54,310 nt of DNA from Ignavibacteria bacterium. Its GTDB lineage: Bacteria; Bacteroidota; Ignavibacteria; Kapaibacteriales; UBA4661. The stretch covers positions 1-54,310 of the forward strand of contig JAAFIV010000030.1 in NCBI GenBank assembly GCA_013298775.1, written 5' to 3'. A program made the position numbers and the translations under genes. Position 1 is the stretch's first letter, and the number at the start of each line of letters is the position of its first letter. The notes beneath the pieces were generated by a model, which worked only from the letters and a program-made list of their open reading frames with translations, ran no database searches and had not been told where the DNA came from. Positions 1 to 10,501 of the stretch are shown here, one piece after another.

Positions 1-124
1 TGCAATACTTCCAAGACCGTAATCAAAACAAGGTGATGATTCAGTGGAAATTCACTGAGTATCATGCACGTGAGGTCTTTGTCCGACATTATGAAAATGT
101 AAAAATTAAATAAACAAAGCACTA
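1..124 (+). mobile_element. Right end of an IS630-like insertion sequence
   Basis: The window opens inside an insertion sequence. It holds the last 36 codons of a transposase and a short AT-rich tail ending at a CTAG tetranucleotide (122-125). IS630-family elements insert at TA, often within CTAG, and duplicate the TA. The element joins the IPT/TIG-repeat gene on the minus strand exactly here, and that gene's repeat consensus is lost at the junction. The boundary at TA 123-124 is inferred, because the left end and the uninterrupted target are outside the window. Confidence 0.6.
3..113 (+). CDS. IS630-family transposase, C-terminal fragment
   Basis: An open frame enters from the left edge and ends with TAA at 111-113, giving 36 residues. 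It contains the pattern FQDRNQNK, then IQWKF, then a short basic tail. This resembles the C-terminal end of IS630/Tc1-mariner-like DDE transposases, which typically run QDRN..K..I.W.FT..DAR.K.....Y. The catalytic DDE residues lie upstream of the window, so activity cannot be judged. The reading overlaps the end of the truncated IPT-repeat gene on the other strand by 8 bases, as expected if the element inserted into that gene. The family assignment rests on a short tail and is moderate. Confidence 0.5.
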   Translation, partial: QYFQDRNQNKVMIQWKFTEYHAREVFVRHYENVKIK

Positions 125-3100
125 GTCGGGGAAATACTGGTAATCGTCGGCACGGGCGGTACAAAGGTAAACGCTGAGGGGAGCGTTGCAGTGCCGCGAG
201 GCGAAACCACGCTCACATCACCCGTCGCACCCACGCCGACAACTGCCGAGAGCGTTGTGCCGTCCGCAGAAGGCGTAAAACTTGCCACGACTTCTCCGCC
301 GAAGCGGACGGATGTAATGCCTGATAGATTCATTCCCGTGATGGTAATACTTGTCCCCGGAGAGCCGCTTGTGGGGCTGATGCTGGTGATAGTTGGCGGA
401 GGCAGAAGCGGTGAAAATCGTCCACCGGAAGTAGCAGTCCCAAGAGGCGTTACCACACGAAGCTCACCAATACTCACACCTGACGGAACAACCGACGTTA
501 TCTGCGTGGCACTCACCACAACAAAACTTGCTGCCGCCAGCGTACCGAAACTTACGGCAGTTGCGCCCGTGAAATTTGTTCCTGTGAGAGTAACTGTCGC
601 GCCTGGCAATGCCGACATTGGTGCAAAACTCGTAATAGTGGGCGTAGGCGGAACAACGTTGAATGACACGGCTGACGTGGCAGTGCCGCCGGAGGTTACC
701 ACCTGCACCGTGCCGCTCGCCGCACCTGCCGGAACAGTCGCGCTGATGCTGCCGTCAGAAAGTACCGTGAACGCCGTTATAGCCGTGCTGCCAAGCAACA
801 CGCGGCTTGCGCCCGTCAGTGCCACGCCTGTAATCGTGAAGGATGAGCCGACCGAGCCGCTTGCGGGCGTGAGCGCGGTAATGCGCGGCGTGGCGATGGG
901 CGTGAAAGGCGATACTGATGTGGCAGTGCCGCTCGGTGTTACAACGCTGATAACGCCTGCGCTTGCTCCCGCAGGAACCACAGCGCGAATCTGCTCTCCG
1001 CTAACAACGGTGAAACTTGCTGCTGGCGTGCTGCCAAAACTGACGGCGGTTGCACCCGTGAAATTTGTCCCTGTGAGCGTAACGCTCGCGCCGACTGCGC
1101 CCGTCGCAGGTGCAAAACTTGCAATAGACGGCACAGCACTGATGGTAAAGAGATTATACGGCGGCGTACCAACGCCAGATGGAGTCTGTACAATGATTGG
1201 CACTCGCCCTGAAGCACCTGCCGGAACACGTACTTGAATTTGCCCGTCGCTCTGGCTCACAATCATTGCCGCCACGCTGCCGAAACTCACCGATGTTGCG
1301 CTTGCTAAACCAGAACCAATGATAGTTACCATTGTGCCAACCGCACCAGAATTAGGTGTAAAGTTGCGGATATTCACATCAAGCCGAGTAGTGAAGTCAA
1401 ATAACGAAGAAGCATTACCGCGCGGCGTTTGGACGGTTACTATGCCAGAGAGAGTATTTATAGGGATGGTGAGCGTGATAGTGCGGTCGTTTACAACCGT
1501 TGGTGCAACCGAAATGCCGCTTGGGAAGATGTAGCTCGGCATAAGTACATTCGTCGCGCCTGTAAAGCCCGAACCTGAAATAGTCAAGGTGGAGAGTAAT
1601 GATGCGGGGTTTGGTGTAAATCTCGCAATAACGGGTGCGCCGGGAACGTAGGTAAATGGCATTGAGGAGGAAATTCTTGTGCCGCTTATGGTGCGGAGAA
1701 TGATACTTGCCGTCGTTACTTGCTCTGGCGCGGTGGTTGTTATTTGCGTCCCGTCGCTATTGACCCGAAAAGCTGCTCCAAATGAGCCAAAGAAAACCTC
1801 GCGCACAAGTTGGAGACCTGTTCCGGTGATAGTTACTTCCGTGCCAATGCCACCGCTTATAGGCGTAAAACTCGTCAGTATGGCGGCTATGCCCACCGTG
1901 AAGGGCGCAAGGCTTGTGGCTACGCCGCCAGAGGTTTCAACCTGTATAAACCCTGTCCGCGCTCCAACGGGAACCATCGCAGTTATCTGTGTAGCGGAAT
2001 TGACCATAAACCCTGCCAATACACCACCAAAGCGCACCGCCGTTGCGCCCGTAAAGTTTGTACCTGTTATCACGACCGATGCTCCAACTACGCCGCTTGT
2101 GGGCGTGAAGCTCGTGATAGTTGGCGTAGGCGGCGGCGGCGGTACTGTTACAGTGAAATTTGTCGCGCTTGTTGCCGTGCCGCTTGGCGTAACAATACTC
2201 ATGCCACCACTCACCGCACCAACAGGCACGGTTGCGGTAATTTGCGTAGCAGAATTGACCGTAAACACCGCCGATACACCACCAAAGCGCACCGCCGTTG
2301 CGCCCGTGAAGTTTGTTCCCGTTATCACGACCGATGCACCAACTACGCCGCTTGTGGGCGTGAAGCCCGTGATGGTGGGTGCGGGGGGAGACAAAGACGT
2401 TGGCGTAAAGGTGAATGTTGTGCCAGTGGGATGTGTTGTGGTATTCGCACGAGAAAGAATCATCTCCAGAGGATTATTCTGCCATGTAATAGCAGATGAC
2501 CATGCTACGGCAATAAGACGACCTTGAGGCGGAATGGAAATATTATTAGTCAGTGAGAGACTATTACCCGCAGTTCCTCCACCAATACCTACTTCAGGTA
2601 AAATAGGGGTGGTTCCGGCACTGCCTCCGAAATCACTTCCAAAATCAACGCTGCCATAGCGAATAGTTATTGTCCCGTTTTCGGAAAGAGATAGTTCAAA
2701 ATCAATACGCATCTGCTGGGCTTGGGTAGATGTACCGTCTCCACCGTTGGAATTATTGTAGAATCGCCGCCATTGCACAGTGAACGTGCGGTTGGGAGCA
2801 GTACCGGAGTTGCGATAGAACAGCACTCCTTCACCAGTTAAAGGGGAAAGAAAATATGCAAAAGCTGAAATTACTCCTGCTGCTCCTGATGCGCTTAATG
2901 CTCGAAATTGTGCAGGGTTTGAACCGAATCTCGGTATGCCATTGAAAGAAACGTACCCAGCTTCAAATACATTGAGTGATGTGTAGGAAATGCCGTTAAA
3001 GGGAAAGCTAAATCCAATCGGGACATCTGGATAAAACGCATTGGTATAGAAGGGAGCCGTTGTCCGTCCTCGTACTAATACCCCAGATGTTTCATTGCTT

Positions 3101-3255
3101 CCGGGTGGTGTCACCAAAACAGTTCCGCCAGAGGATACTCGAAAATTGTACGCACTGCTTATCTGGGCAAATGCTTGTGCTTGCAGCAATACATTGAGTG
3201 CTATCAGGACCACCAACCACACCAGCACAAACCGAGAAAGAGTCAAACATTTCAT
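106..3255 (-). CDS. IPT/TIG-repeat cell-surface protein, C-terminally truncated by an insertion sequence
   Basis: This 1049-residue protein starts with a signal peptide (hydrophobic core about residues 8-24, cleavage after AQAFAQ). A region of about 250 residues resembling Bacteroidota surface-protein headers follows. About nine IPT/TIG immunoglobulin-like repeats of 80-90 residues then run to the end, each opening with a motif like ITSFTPTSGVVGASVVITG and containing NFTGATAVRFGG. Such proteins are secreted or surface-anchored and often act in adhesion or glycan binding. The last repeat breaks off after ISPTS and continues as ALFI, then stop, precisely where the IS630-like element begins. The missing C-terminus would normally carry more repeats and perhaps a type IX sorting domain, so this copy is probably not correctly anchored. 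Neighbouring repeats are nearly identical at DNA level (for example around 2040-2110 and 2290-2360), so recombination between them is likely. Confidence 0.85.
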   Translation of the reverse strand: MKCLTLSRFVLVWLVVLIALNVLLQAQAFAQISSAYNFRVSSGGTVLVTPPGSNETSGVLVRGRTTAPFYTNAFYPDVPIGFSFPFNGISYTSLNVFEAGYVSFNGIPRFGSNPAQFRALSASGAAGVISAFAYFLSPLTGEGVLFYRNSGTAPNRTFTVQWRRFYNNSNGGDGTSTQAQQMRIDFELSLSENGTITIRYGSVDFGSDFGGSAGTTPILPEVGIGGGTAGNSLSLTNNISIPPQGRLIAVAWSSAITWQNNPLEMILSRANTTTHPTGTTFTFTPTSLSPPAPTITGFTPTSGVVGASVVITGTNFTGATAVRFGGVSAVFTVNSATQITATVPVGAVSGGMSIVTPSGTATSATNFTVTVPPPPPTPTITSFTPTSGVVGASVVITGTNFTGATAVRFGGVLAGFMVNSATQITAMVPVGARTGFIQVETSGGVATSLAPFTVGIAAILTSFTPISGGIGTEVTITGTGLQLVREVFFGSFGAAFRVNSDGTQITTTAPEQVTTASIILRTISGTRISSSMPFTYVPGAPVIARFTPNPASLLSTLTISGSGFTGATNVLMPSYIFPSGISVAPTVVNDRTITLTIPINTLSGIVTVQTPRGNASSLFDFTTRLDVNIRNFTPNSGAVGTMVTIIGSGLASATSVSFGSVAAMIVSQSDGQIQVRVPAGASGRVPIIVQTPSGVGTPPYNLFTISAVPSIASFAPATGAVGASVTLTGTNFTGATAVSFGSTPAASFTVVSGEQIRAVVPAGASAGVISVVTPSGTATSVSPFTPIATPRITALTPASGSVGSSFTITGVALTGASRVLLGSTAITAFTVLSDGSISATVPAGAASGTVQVVTSGGTATSAVSFNVVPPTPTITSFAPMSALPGATVTLTGTNFTGATAVSFGTLAAASFVVVSATQITSVVPSGVSIGELRVVTPLGTATSGGRFSPLLPPPTITSISPTSGSPGTSITITGMNLSGITSVRFGGEVVASFTPSADGTTLSAVVGVGATGDVSVVSPRGTATLPSAFTFVPPVPTITSISPTSALFI

Positions 3256-3431
3256 ACAGCACCTTGGAGAAGAATGGTAAAAGAATGATAACCAGCACCA
3301 GCAGTGGTGCGGTACTGCTCACAGGATGTGGCAGTTGGTTGTCAAGATACCAAACGAGGGAGGTGAAGTATTGTACGAATCGGAAATGGGCGAGGTACGG
3401 TGAGAAATCGTGAACAATGTGGTCAGAACGT

Positions 3432-4452
3432 TCATCCACGCTCGTTGGGAAAATCCACAACGAGTTTTTCAAATACGGGGTCTCGTTCGTGCAAGACTGC
3501 AAGCGGCGTTGTGCCGGCAAAGCGTTGAAAATCGCGGATAGCGTGCGATTGGTCGTAATATCCTGCTTGGTGAATGGCGGTGTGCATTTTTTCAGAGAGA
3601 ATTTTGCGTATGCCCTTGGTTTCAAGCTCTCTTTCGGTTGGTGCAGTAGCAGCAATCGTTCTCAAAAGCTGCGAGGCATAGATAAAGCGTTGCATTTCCC
3701 CAAAAGCCGCACCGGAAATACCAACGACGGTATTCATCACGTTCAGCACTTGCCGCTCACTGAGTCCAATTTCCTTGGCGACGGCGTGAATGCTCATTTT
3801 GCCGCGTCCCGCGCTCAGGCGTTGGCAGATGGTGGCAGCGTGTTCACGGCTGCGCACGGCATGGAGCGGGACGTGCTTGGATTCGGCAGCATGAAGTTTG
3901 CGCAGAAGAAATTCCTCCGCGTGGTTTGTCATGGCGTGAAATGCCGCAAGCGGCAACCACACTGGCGCAGAGGGCGAATTTTGCTGCTTTTGAAGGGCAT
4001 TCCGTGACGCGTCATAAAAAATCGTTTGGAGCTGCTCACGCAAGAACTCTATGCCTGATAAATGCTGCTCTGCTACATACACAGTGTCCTGAATTTCCCG
4101 CAATGCCCCCTAGGTGTGGATGCAAAAAACGATGCAGTCCAATCGGCGAAAACAGGATATTGAACGAAGCAAACCAGCCGTTGTCGGCATTATTGAGCAA
4201 AAGACCGCCATCCAATGAACGCGACAACTGCCCGTGAATACTTGCCTCGTGCGCCATATTGGTTGCACCCGACGCAGCATCAATGGTGAAGTGGCAGCCA
4301 AAAAGCGGAATGTTCAGCCCCGTAGAATCGTAAGCGGGAATCGTGGATGTCGCAAAAGGCGCGAAGTTGCTTTGGTGAACGCCCATGAGCATAAAGGAGC
4401 GCACCAAACCTTGCAATGCAGGATGTTTCGGGGAAATAGCGTGGATGTTCAT
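3432..4452 (-). pseudogene. AraC-family transcriptional regulator, frameshifted
   Basis: Two overlapping minus-strand frames together encode one AraC-type regulator of about 340 residues. The first frame starts with MNIHAISPKHPALQGLV at 4452 and carries the N-terminal ligand-binding-like region through FSPIGLHRFLHPHLGG. The second frame resumes at about 4103 with IQDTVYVAEQHLSGIEFLREQL and carries the two helix-turn-helix motifs, ending in GTTPLAVLHERDPVFEKL near 3440. The break falls at about 4100-4112, at a run of five C on the plus strand, a typical slippage or sequencing-error site. Either the gene is inactivated or one base is wrong in the assembly. Its target is unknown; no obvious partner gene is adjacent. 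Confidence 0.7.
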
Positions 4453-4632
4453 AGAAAGTAATTGCTGCTGGGGGGAGCATACTATTGTGCAAAAAGCGCG
4501 GTGAAAAGTGTCTGCCAAATGTACAAAAAGTACGTGAATCATTGATATTTCCTTTCGGCAAACACCAGCGCAAATGTGGAAATTTGCGTATATTGAAGCC
4601 GTATTTTTCTATGATAAATTTCACCTCGAAAA

Positions 4633-4839
4633 ATGAAAACATTCAATTATGCCATCTGGCGCGAAGGCAAATACTACGTTTCGCGCTGTTTGAACAACGA
4701 TATTGCTTCCTTTGGCGAATCCCGCGAAGAAGCATTGGCAAACCTCAAAGAGGCATTGGAACTGTGTTTTGAAGACAATACGGGCGAATATATTGAGGTT
4801 GCTGAAGTCAGTATCGGTGAGGAGTTCATTGATGCCTAA
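4633..4839 (+). CDS. hicB: HicB-like antitoxin
   Basis: This 68-residue protein matches the small HicB antitoxin core: a beta strand (FNYAIWREGKYYVSRC), then the ASFGESREEALANLKEALEL segment and an acidic tail. HicB proteins bind and neutralise HicA and usually repress their own operon. There is no extra C-terminal DNA-binding domain, so a partner or multimer would be needed for repression. Its end overlaps the start of hicA by 8 bases, which implies translational coupling. The antitoxin-first order is the reverse of the classical E. coli hicAB order but is common elsewhere. Family assignment is good; activity is inferred. Confidence 0.8.
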   Translation: MKTFNYAIWREGKYYVSRCLNNDIASFGESREEALANLKEALELCFEDNTGEYIEVAEVSIGEEFIDA

Positions 4840-5047
4840 ACAATATCCTTCACGAGATATTGTGCGGGTTCTTACCTTGCTCGGATTCACCTTTATATCG
4901 CAAAAAGGCTCACATGGCAAGTTTGCGAATAGTCGTGGCAAAACCGTGATTGTACCGATGAACAAACCAGAAATTCCCATCGGCACTTTTCAGGCAATTC
5001 TCAAGCAAGCCGATATTTCAGAACAAGAATTTAAATCATTCCTTTAA
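4832..5047 (+). CDS. hicA: HicA-like mRNA interferase toxin
   Basis: The protein is 71 residues when started at ATG 4832, inside the end of hicB. It has the HicA double-stranded-RNA-binding-like fold: an N-terminal helix ([13 protein letters not shown]), the motif GSHGKF with the probable catalytic His28, then [26 protein letters not shown]. HicA toxins cleave mRNA when free of HicB. The frame is open upstream, but the internal ATG gives the family-typical length and the normal overlap with hicB. The methylmalonyl-CoA mutase gene begins only 19 bases after the stop. All family landmarks are intact, so the pair is probably functional. Confidence 0.8.
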   Translation: MPKQYPSRDIVRVLTLLGFTFISQKGSHGKFANSRGKTVIVPMNKPEIPIGTFQAILKQADISEQEFKSFL

Positions 5048-5066
5048 CGTCTTTCACTCCCCAACT

Positions 5067-7196
<2,130 letters not shown>

Positions 7197-7266
7197 GTTA
7201 AGCGGCGTAAAATCTAAGAGAGTAACTAAGATTATCTAAATTGAATTCTCAATAACTCTTCAAAAT

Positions 7267-8307
7267 ATGGACAAAAAATATCAAGTTTTTGTTAGCTCAA
7301 CATACACGGATCTCGAAAATGAAAGGCGTGAAGTAATTCAAGGCTTGCTCGAAATGAATTGTATTCCTATCGCCATGGAGTTATTTCCTGCTGCTAATGA
7401 TGACCAATGGACTTTCATTGAGCGTTTAATAGATGATTGTGATTACTATGTTGTTATTGTTGGAGGGCGATATGGCTCTTTATCGTCAGACGGCATCAGC
7501 TATACACGTAAAGAGTACGAATACGCCGTCAGTAAAAAAGTGCCAGTTGCTGGTTTTTTACCTAAAGAACCAGATAAGATTGCGATTGGAAAAACAGATA
7601 AAGATACAGAGAAGAATCGGTTACTTGATGAATTCAAAAACTTGGTAGGAAGAAAAATGTGCAAGTTCTACAATAGCCCCGAAGACTTGAAAGCTAAGGT
7701 AATTACTAGCATGATGCACTTAATGAGAAGCGATCCCAGACCAGGTTGGATAAAATCAGACACTCTCTCGGAAAATAATGTACAAGAGTTACTCAGGTTA
7801 CGAGAGCAAATTGATTATTTACAAGAGCAACTCTCTACACGTAGTAATGATGCCCCAGAAGGGACAGAAATCTATGAGCAAGATGAGGATACTTTTGATT
7901 TCAGCCTGACATATAGATTGGATATTTTTACTGAATTTGGGCAAGAGCATGATATGGTCATGAGATTAACTTGGAATGAAATCTTTTATGCAATGTCACC
8001 ATACTTGATAGATGAAGCAAGTGAAGCACAAATGCGAGATGGTCTAAAGCACTTTCTGGAACCCCAAGCCCAAATTCATTATCAAGGGAAAATGAGTAGC
8101 TCAGACTATCCTAAAATAGCTTCAATCCAGCTTAATAATGATGAATTTCAAACTATCAAGATTCAGCTTTCAGCCTTGGGGCTGATTGAGAAAAGCGTAA
8201 AGAAGCGCAGTATCAAAGATCAACAAACTTATTGGAAATTAACTGGCTATGGAGAGCATAAAATGACCTCATTAAGAGCCTTGCGCAAAAAACACACATC
8301 AAGATAG
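7267..8307 (+). CDS. DUF4062-domain protein
   Basis: This protein has 346 residues. Residues about 5-90 match DUF4062, with YQVFVSSTYTDLENERREV near the start and CDYYVVIVGGRYGSL. The domain resembles TIR folds and often sits at the N-terminus of STAND NTPases or other conflict-type proteins. Here no NTPase follows. Instead there is a short coiled-coil-like segment (about 175-195, LRLREQIDYLQEQLS), an acidic linker and a C-terminal region ending in YWKLTGYGEHKMTSL that looks like a winged-helix wing. By eye the gene is more AT-rich than methylmalonyl-CoA mutase upstream, which suggests acquisition by transfer. The exact function is unknown; a sensor or effector role in defence is inference only. 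Confidence 0.7.
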   Translation: MDKKYQVFVSSTYTDLENERREVIQGLLEMNCIPIAMELFPAANDDQWTFIERLIDDCDYYVVIVGGRYGSLSSDGISYTRKEYEYAVSKKVPVAGFLPKEPDKIAIGKTDKDTEKNRLLDEFKNLVGRKMCKFYNSPEDLKAKVITSMMHLMRSDPRPGWIKSDTLSENNVQELLRLREQIDYLQEQLSTRSNDAPEGTEIYEQDEDTFDFSLTYRLDIFTEFGQEHDMVMRLTWNEIFYAMSPYLIDEASEAQMRDGLKHFLEPQAQIHYQGKMSSSDYPKIASIQLNNDEFQTIKIQLSALGLIEKSVKKRSIKDQQTYWKLTGYGEHKMTSLRALRKKHTSR

Positions 8308-8414
8308 TATTACTCTTTTCAATGAAGCACCATAATCAGATTCATGTACAGATAATAGAAACACCTGAATTCACCCCATTCAACTCCCAACCAATTTTGT
8401 TTAAGAGTTTAGCT

Positions 8415-8565
8415 ATGCCTGAACTAAGCCGTTTTCTAGGTATTGTCATTTTCATGAACTACCGCGACCATCAGCCGCCGCATTTTCATGCCCGATACAA
8501 TGATTACGAATTGGCTTCTTGCACGTGAACACAAAGCACTCGCAACCATTGAACCACTGGAATAG
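8415..8565 (+). pseudogene. DUF4160 protein, degraded
   Basis: ATG at 8415 begins MPELSRFLGIVIFMNYRDHQ followed by PPHFHARYNDYE, the hallmark N-terminus of DUF4160 proteins. The frame then ends early with LASCT and stop. Shifting by one frame at about 8507 restores NWLLAREHKALATIEPLE and stop, which looks like the normal C-terminal end. The reconstructed protein is about 50 residues against a usual 75-90, so the middle was deleted and the frame lost. DUF4160 genes usually precede a DUF2442 gene, as here, in a toxin-antitoxin-like arrangement. This half of the pair appears dead. Confidence 0.65.
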
Positions 8566-8569
8566 CACC

Positions 8570-8830
8570 ATGTTTCTTCATATTCATTCGTTTCGCATTT
8601 GCAACGATTACATCCTTGAATGTGGCTTCACAACTGGGGAAATTCTGCGTGTTGATTTGCGCGATGAGCTTTACGGTGAAATATTTGAACCTCTTTTAGA
8701 CAAAAAGCAATTCGCCAAAGCCCGCATGAATACTGATACGCTGACCGTCGAATGGAGTAATGGTGCCGACTTCGCACCAGAATTTTTATACGAACTTGCC
8801 AAGCAACAACAGCATGAACTTCAGGAATAA
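8570..8830 (+). CDS. DUF2442 family protein
   Basis: This 86-residue protein starts at ATG 8570 (MFLHIHSFRICNDYILECGF). It shows DUF2442 features: a leading beta strand, GEILRVDLRDELYGEIFEPLLDK, and a central TVEWSNGADFAPEFLYELA. Members occur next to DUF4160 proteins and are thought to work with them, perhaps as toxin-antitoxin partners, but no activity is established. The gene starts 4 bases after the degraded DUF4160 remnant and ends 4 bases before the DUF2281 gene, so the three were probably one transcript. It looks intact although its partner is broken. Confidence 0.7.
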   Translation: MFLHIHSFRICNDYILECGFTTGEILRVDLRDELYGEIFEPLLDKKQFAKARMNTDTLTVEWSNGADFAPEFLYELAKQQQHELQE

Positions 8831-8834
8831 ACCC

Positions 8835-9056
8835 ATGACCACACTCGTACAAAAACTCGCAGAACTCCCGCCAAATCTTGTGCAGGAAGTTGATGACTTT
8901 GTGGATTTTCTGGTTGCAAAGCATCTTCCTCCTTCTTCTGAGATAAGCGAAGAAATGCAACAGCGCAAACACGACATCGAACAAAATCGTAACATCGTCC
9001 GTTTTTCGGCGCAAGAATGGAAGGCATATTGTGAGGAATATCGCCTTCCAAGTTGA
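8835..9056 (+). CDS. DUF2281-like antitoxin
   Basis: This 73-residue protein starts at ATG 8835. The N-terminal LAELPPNLVQEVDDFVDFLVAKH is the typical DUF2281 helix, followed by a charged segment and a C-terminal tail (RFSAQEWKAYCEEYRLPS) that could wrap a toxin. Small proteins of this kind commonly act as antitoxins. The stop overlaps the GTG start of a YoeB/Txe-like toxin reading frame at 9031, so the two were translationally coupled. The antitoxin is intact while the toxin frame carries an in-frame stop, a common end state of such cassettes. Role inferred from context. Confidence 0.6.
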   Translation: MTTLVQKLAELPPNLVQEVDDFVDFLVAKHLPPSSEISEEMQQRKHDIEQNRNIVRFSAQEWKAYCEEYRLPS

Positions 9057-9294
9057 AGCGTTCAAAGAATGACGGTCTTGGGCGGAAACAGACAAGAAAC
9101 TTCAGCTCAAAATTCTGGATTTGCTTAATGATGCTGCGCGTTCGCCCTTTTCGGGTTTGGGTAAGCCGGAACCATTGAAAGGCGATTGGCAAGGCTACTG
9201 GTCGCGTCGTATTGATGAAGAACACCGTTTAATTTATCGCGTTACCGAATCAGAGATTGTCGTCGTGCGATGTCGAGGGCATTATACACCGTAA
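9031..9294 (+). pseudogene. YoeB/Txe-family toxin interrupted by TGA at codon 14
   Basis: From GTG 9031 the frame reads MRNIAFQVEAFKE, then TGA at 9070-9072, then RSWAETDKKLQLKILDLL and on to GKPEPLKGDW, WSRRIDEEHRLIYRV and CRGHYTP before TAA at 9292. This is a full-length YoeB/Txe ribosome-dependent mRNA interferase (87 codons) in every respect except the stop. The conserved EHRLIY and the C-terminal HY motif expected of the active site are present. A single substitution explains the stop. No internal start with a good ribosome site is evident, so the toxin is probably silent, unless TGA is read through or is an assembly error. Confidence 0.75.
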
Positions 9295-9319
9295 ACTGTA
9301 TTATTTATCGTGAAAATTT

Positions 9320-10501
9320 ATGACCGAACCCTTCATCAAATATCTTCGCATTGAAAATTACAAGAGCATTGACAAGCTCGAACTGCGTGATATTCCGCCG
9401 TTTGCGGTCTTTGCTGGTGCGAATGGTTCGGGGAAGAGTAATTTTTTTGATGCGTTGGAGTTTGTAAAAATCTTTACTCGTTTCGGTATTGATGCGGCTT
9501 TGGAGCAACATCGAGGCTTCGATGATATTCACTGTGTTCGTCGTTATGGGGCAAAAGCACGTAAGTTTGAGTATGCTTTTATTTTTCAAGAGTATGTACG
9601 AGAATTTAATGAGCGAATTGTCGGTACAGCCGGAACGACAGAATATAACCTTGAAATATCTCATCTTGATAAAACTCCTCACATTACAGAAAGCCTATCC
9701 TTTTCTTCTGAGGCGTATCCATATACACGTGATGGAGACAAAATGTTTTGGTTTATGCTTGATGTACAATATCATCTTTTACAGCAAGATGCCCCAAAAC
9801 CACCTCACACGCCGCATCAATTACCTATCTCAAGCAATTTGTCCATGATGCAGCACTTTCAGGCAGCTTGGAAAGAACTGCATACCAATTTGAGCATTTT
9901 CCGTATTGACCCGCTTGGTGGCAAATATCCATCAGCTGCAAACGTTGATAAGTCACAACTGGACAAGCATGGACACAATGTAGCGGCAGTGCTGGAGCGT
10001 TTGGAAAAGGATGACGATATCCGGACAACGATTATGGAATACATCGGATTATGTGTTCCAAACCTTGAAGAATTAGCTATACGGCGGCATTTAGATGGCA
10101 GTAAAATGTTGATGATTAAAGAGTCCGGGGTGAAGAAAAAGTTTCCCGCGCATCTTATTTCTGATGGCACAATTTATTTACTCAGCCTTCTTGTTGCTAT
10201 TTTGGATAAAAACAAAAAAAGACGGTGGGTTTGCATTGAAGAACCAGAACGCGGTTTGCATCCAAAGGCAATCGCTGAGATGATTGATTTAATGCGCCGT
10301 ACAGCAACGCCAGACAATCCTATTTGGCTGACAACCCACAGTGAAACAGTTGTACGCTGTTTGCGCGATAACGAACTCTGGTTTGTGGAAAAGGAAAACG
10401 GCGTAACACAGATAAAACCTGCGCGGCAATTCACACCAAACGGGCTGACACGGAATCAAGCATGGCTTGCAAACGGGCTTGGAGGTGGCTTGCCATGGTG
10501 A
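9320..10501 (+). CDS. AAA family ATPase (SMC/OLD-like, AAA_21), possible defence ATPase
   Basis: This 393-residue ABC-type ATPase of the OLD/AAA_21 kind has a Walker A of GANGSGKS (33-40) after the typical YLRIENYKSI opening and a signature-like LISDGTIYLL (about 279-288). Its Walker B is VCIEEPERGLHPK, with Glu307-308, and its H-loop is LTTHSETVV (His340). There is no fused TOPRIM nuclease. Instead the next gene overlaps the end by 7 bases and encodes a separate TOPRIM-like protein. ATPase plus nuclease-like partner is the architecture of OLD-type, Gabija and PARIS immune systems, so an anti-phage role is a reasonable inference. It sits in an island full of toxin-antitoxin remains. Confidence 0.85.
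   Translation: MTEPFIKYLRIENYKSIDKLELRDIPPFAVFAGANGSGKSNFFDALEFVKIFTRFGIDAALEQHRGFDDIHCVRRYGAKARKFEYAFIFQEYVREFNERIVGTAGTTEYNLEISHLDKTPHITESLSFSSEAYPYTRDGDKMFWFMLDVQYHLLQQDAPKPPHTPHQLPISSNLSMMQHFQAAWKELHTNLSIFRIDPLGGKYPSAANVDKSQLDKHGHNVAAVLERLEKDDDIRTTIMEYIGLCVPNLEELAIRRHLDGSKMLMIKESGVKKKFPAHLISDGTIYLLSLLVAILDKNKKRRWVCIEEPERGLHPKAIAEMIDLMRRTATPDNPIWLTTHSETVVRCLRDNELWFVEKENGVTQIKPARQFTPNGLTRNQAWLANGLGGGLPW

Noticed and set aside
191-1237. Long plus-strand open frames of 348 and 282 codons opposite the IPT-repeat gene
   Set aside because: They are antisense shadows of a biased, repetitive gene; their products are low-complexity Val/Pro/Thr-rich with no domain or start signals.
9070-9072. TGA in the YoeB frame as a selenocysteine codon
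   Set aside because: YoeB toxins have no selenocysteine position and no stem-loop of SECIS type is apparent just downstream.
9320-10501. ATPase as a component of a retron or of a type I restriction system
   Set aside because: No reverse transcriptase, methylase, specificity or helicase gene lies nearby.
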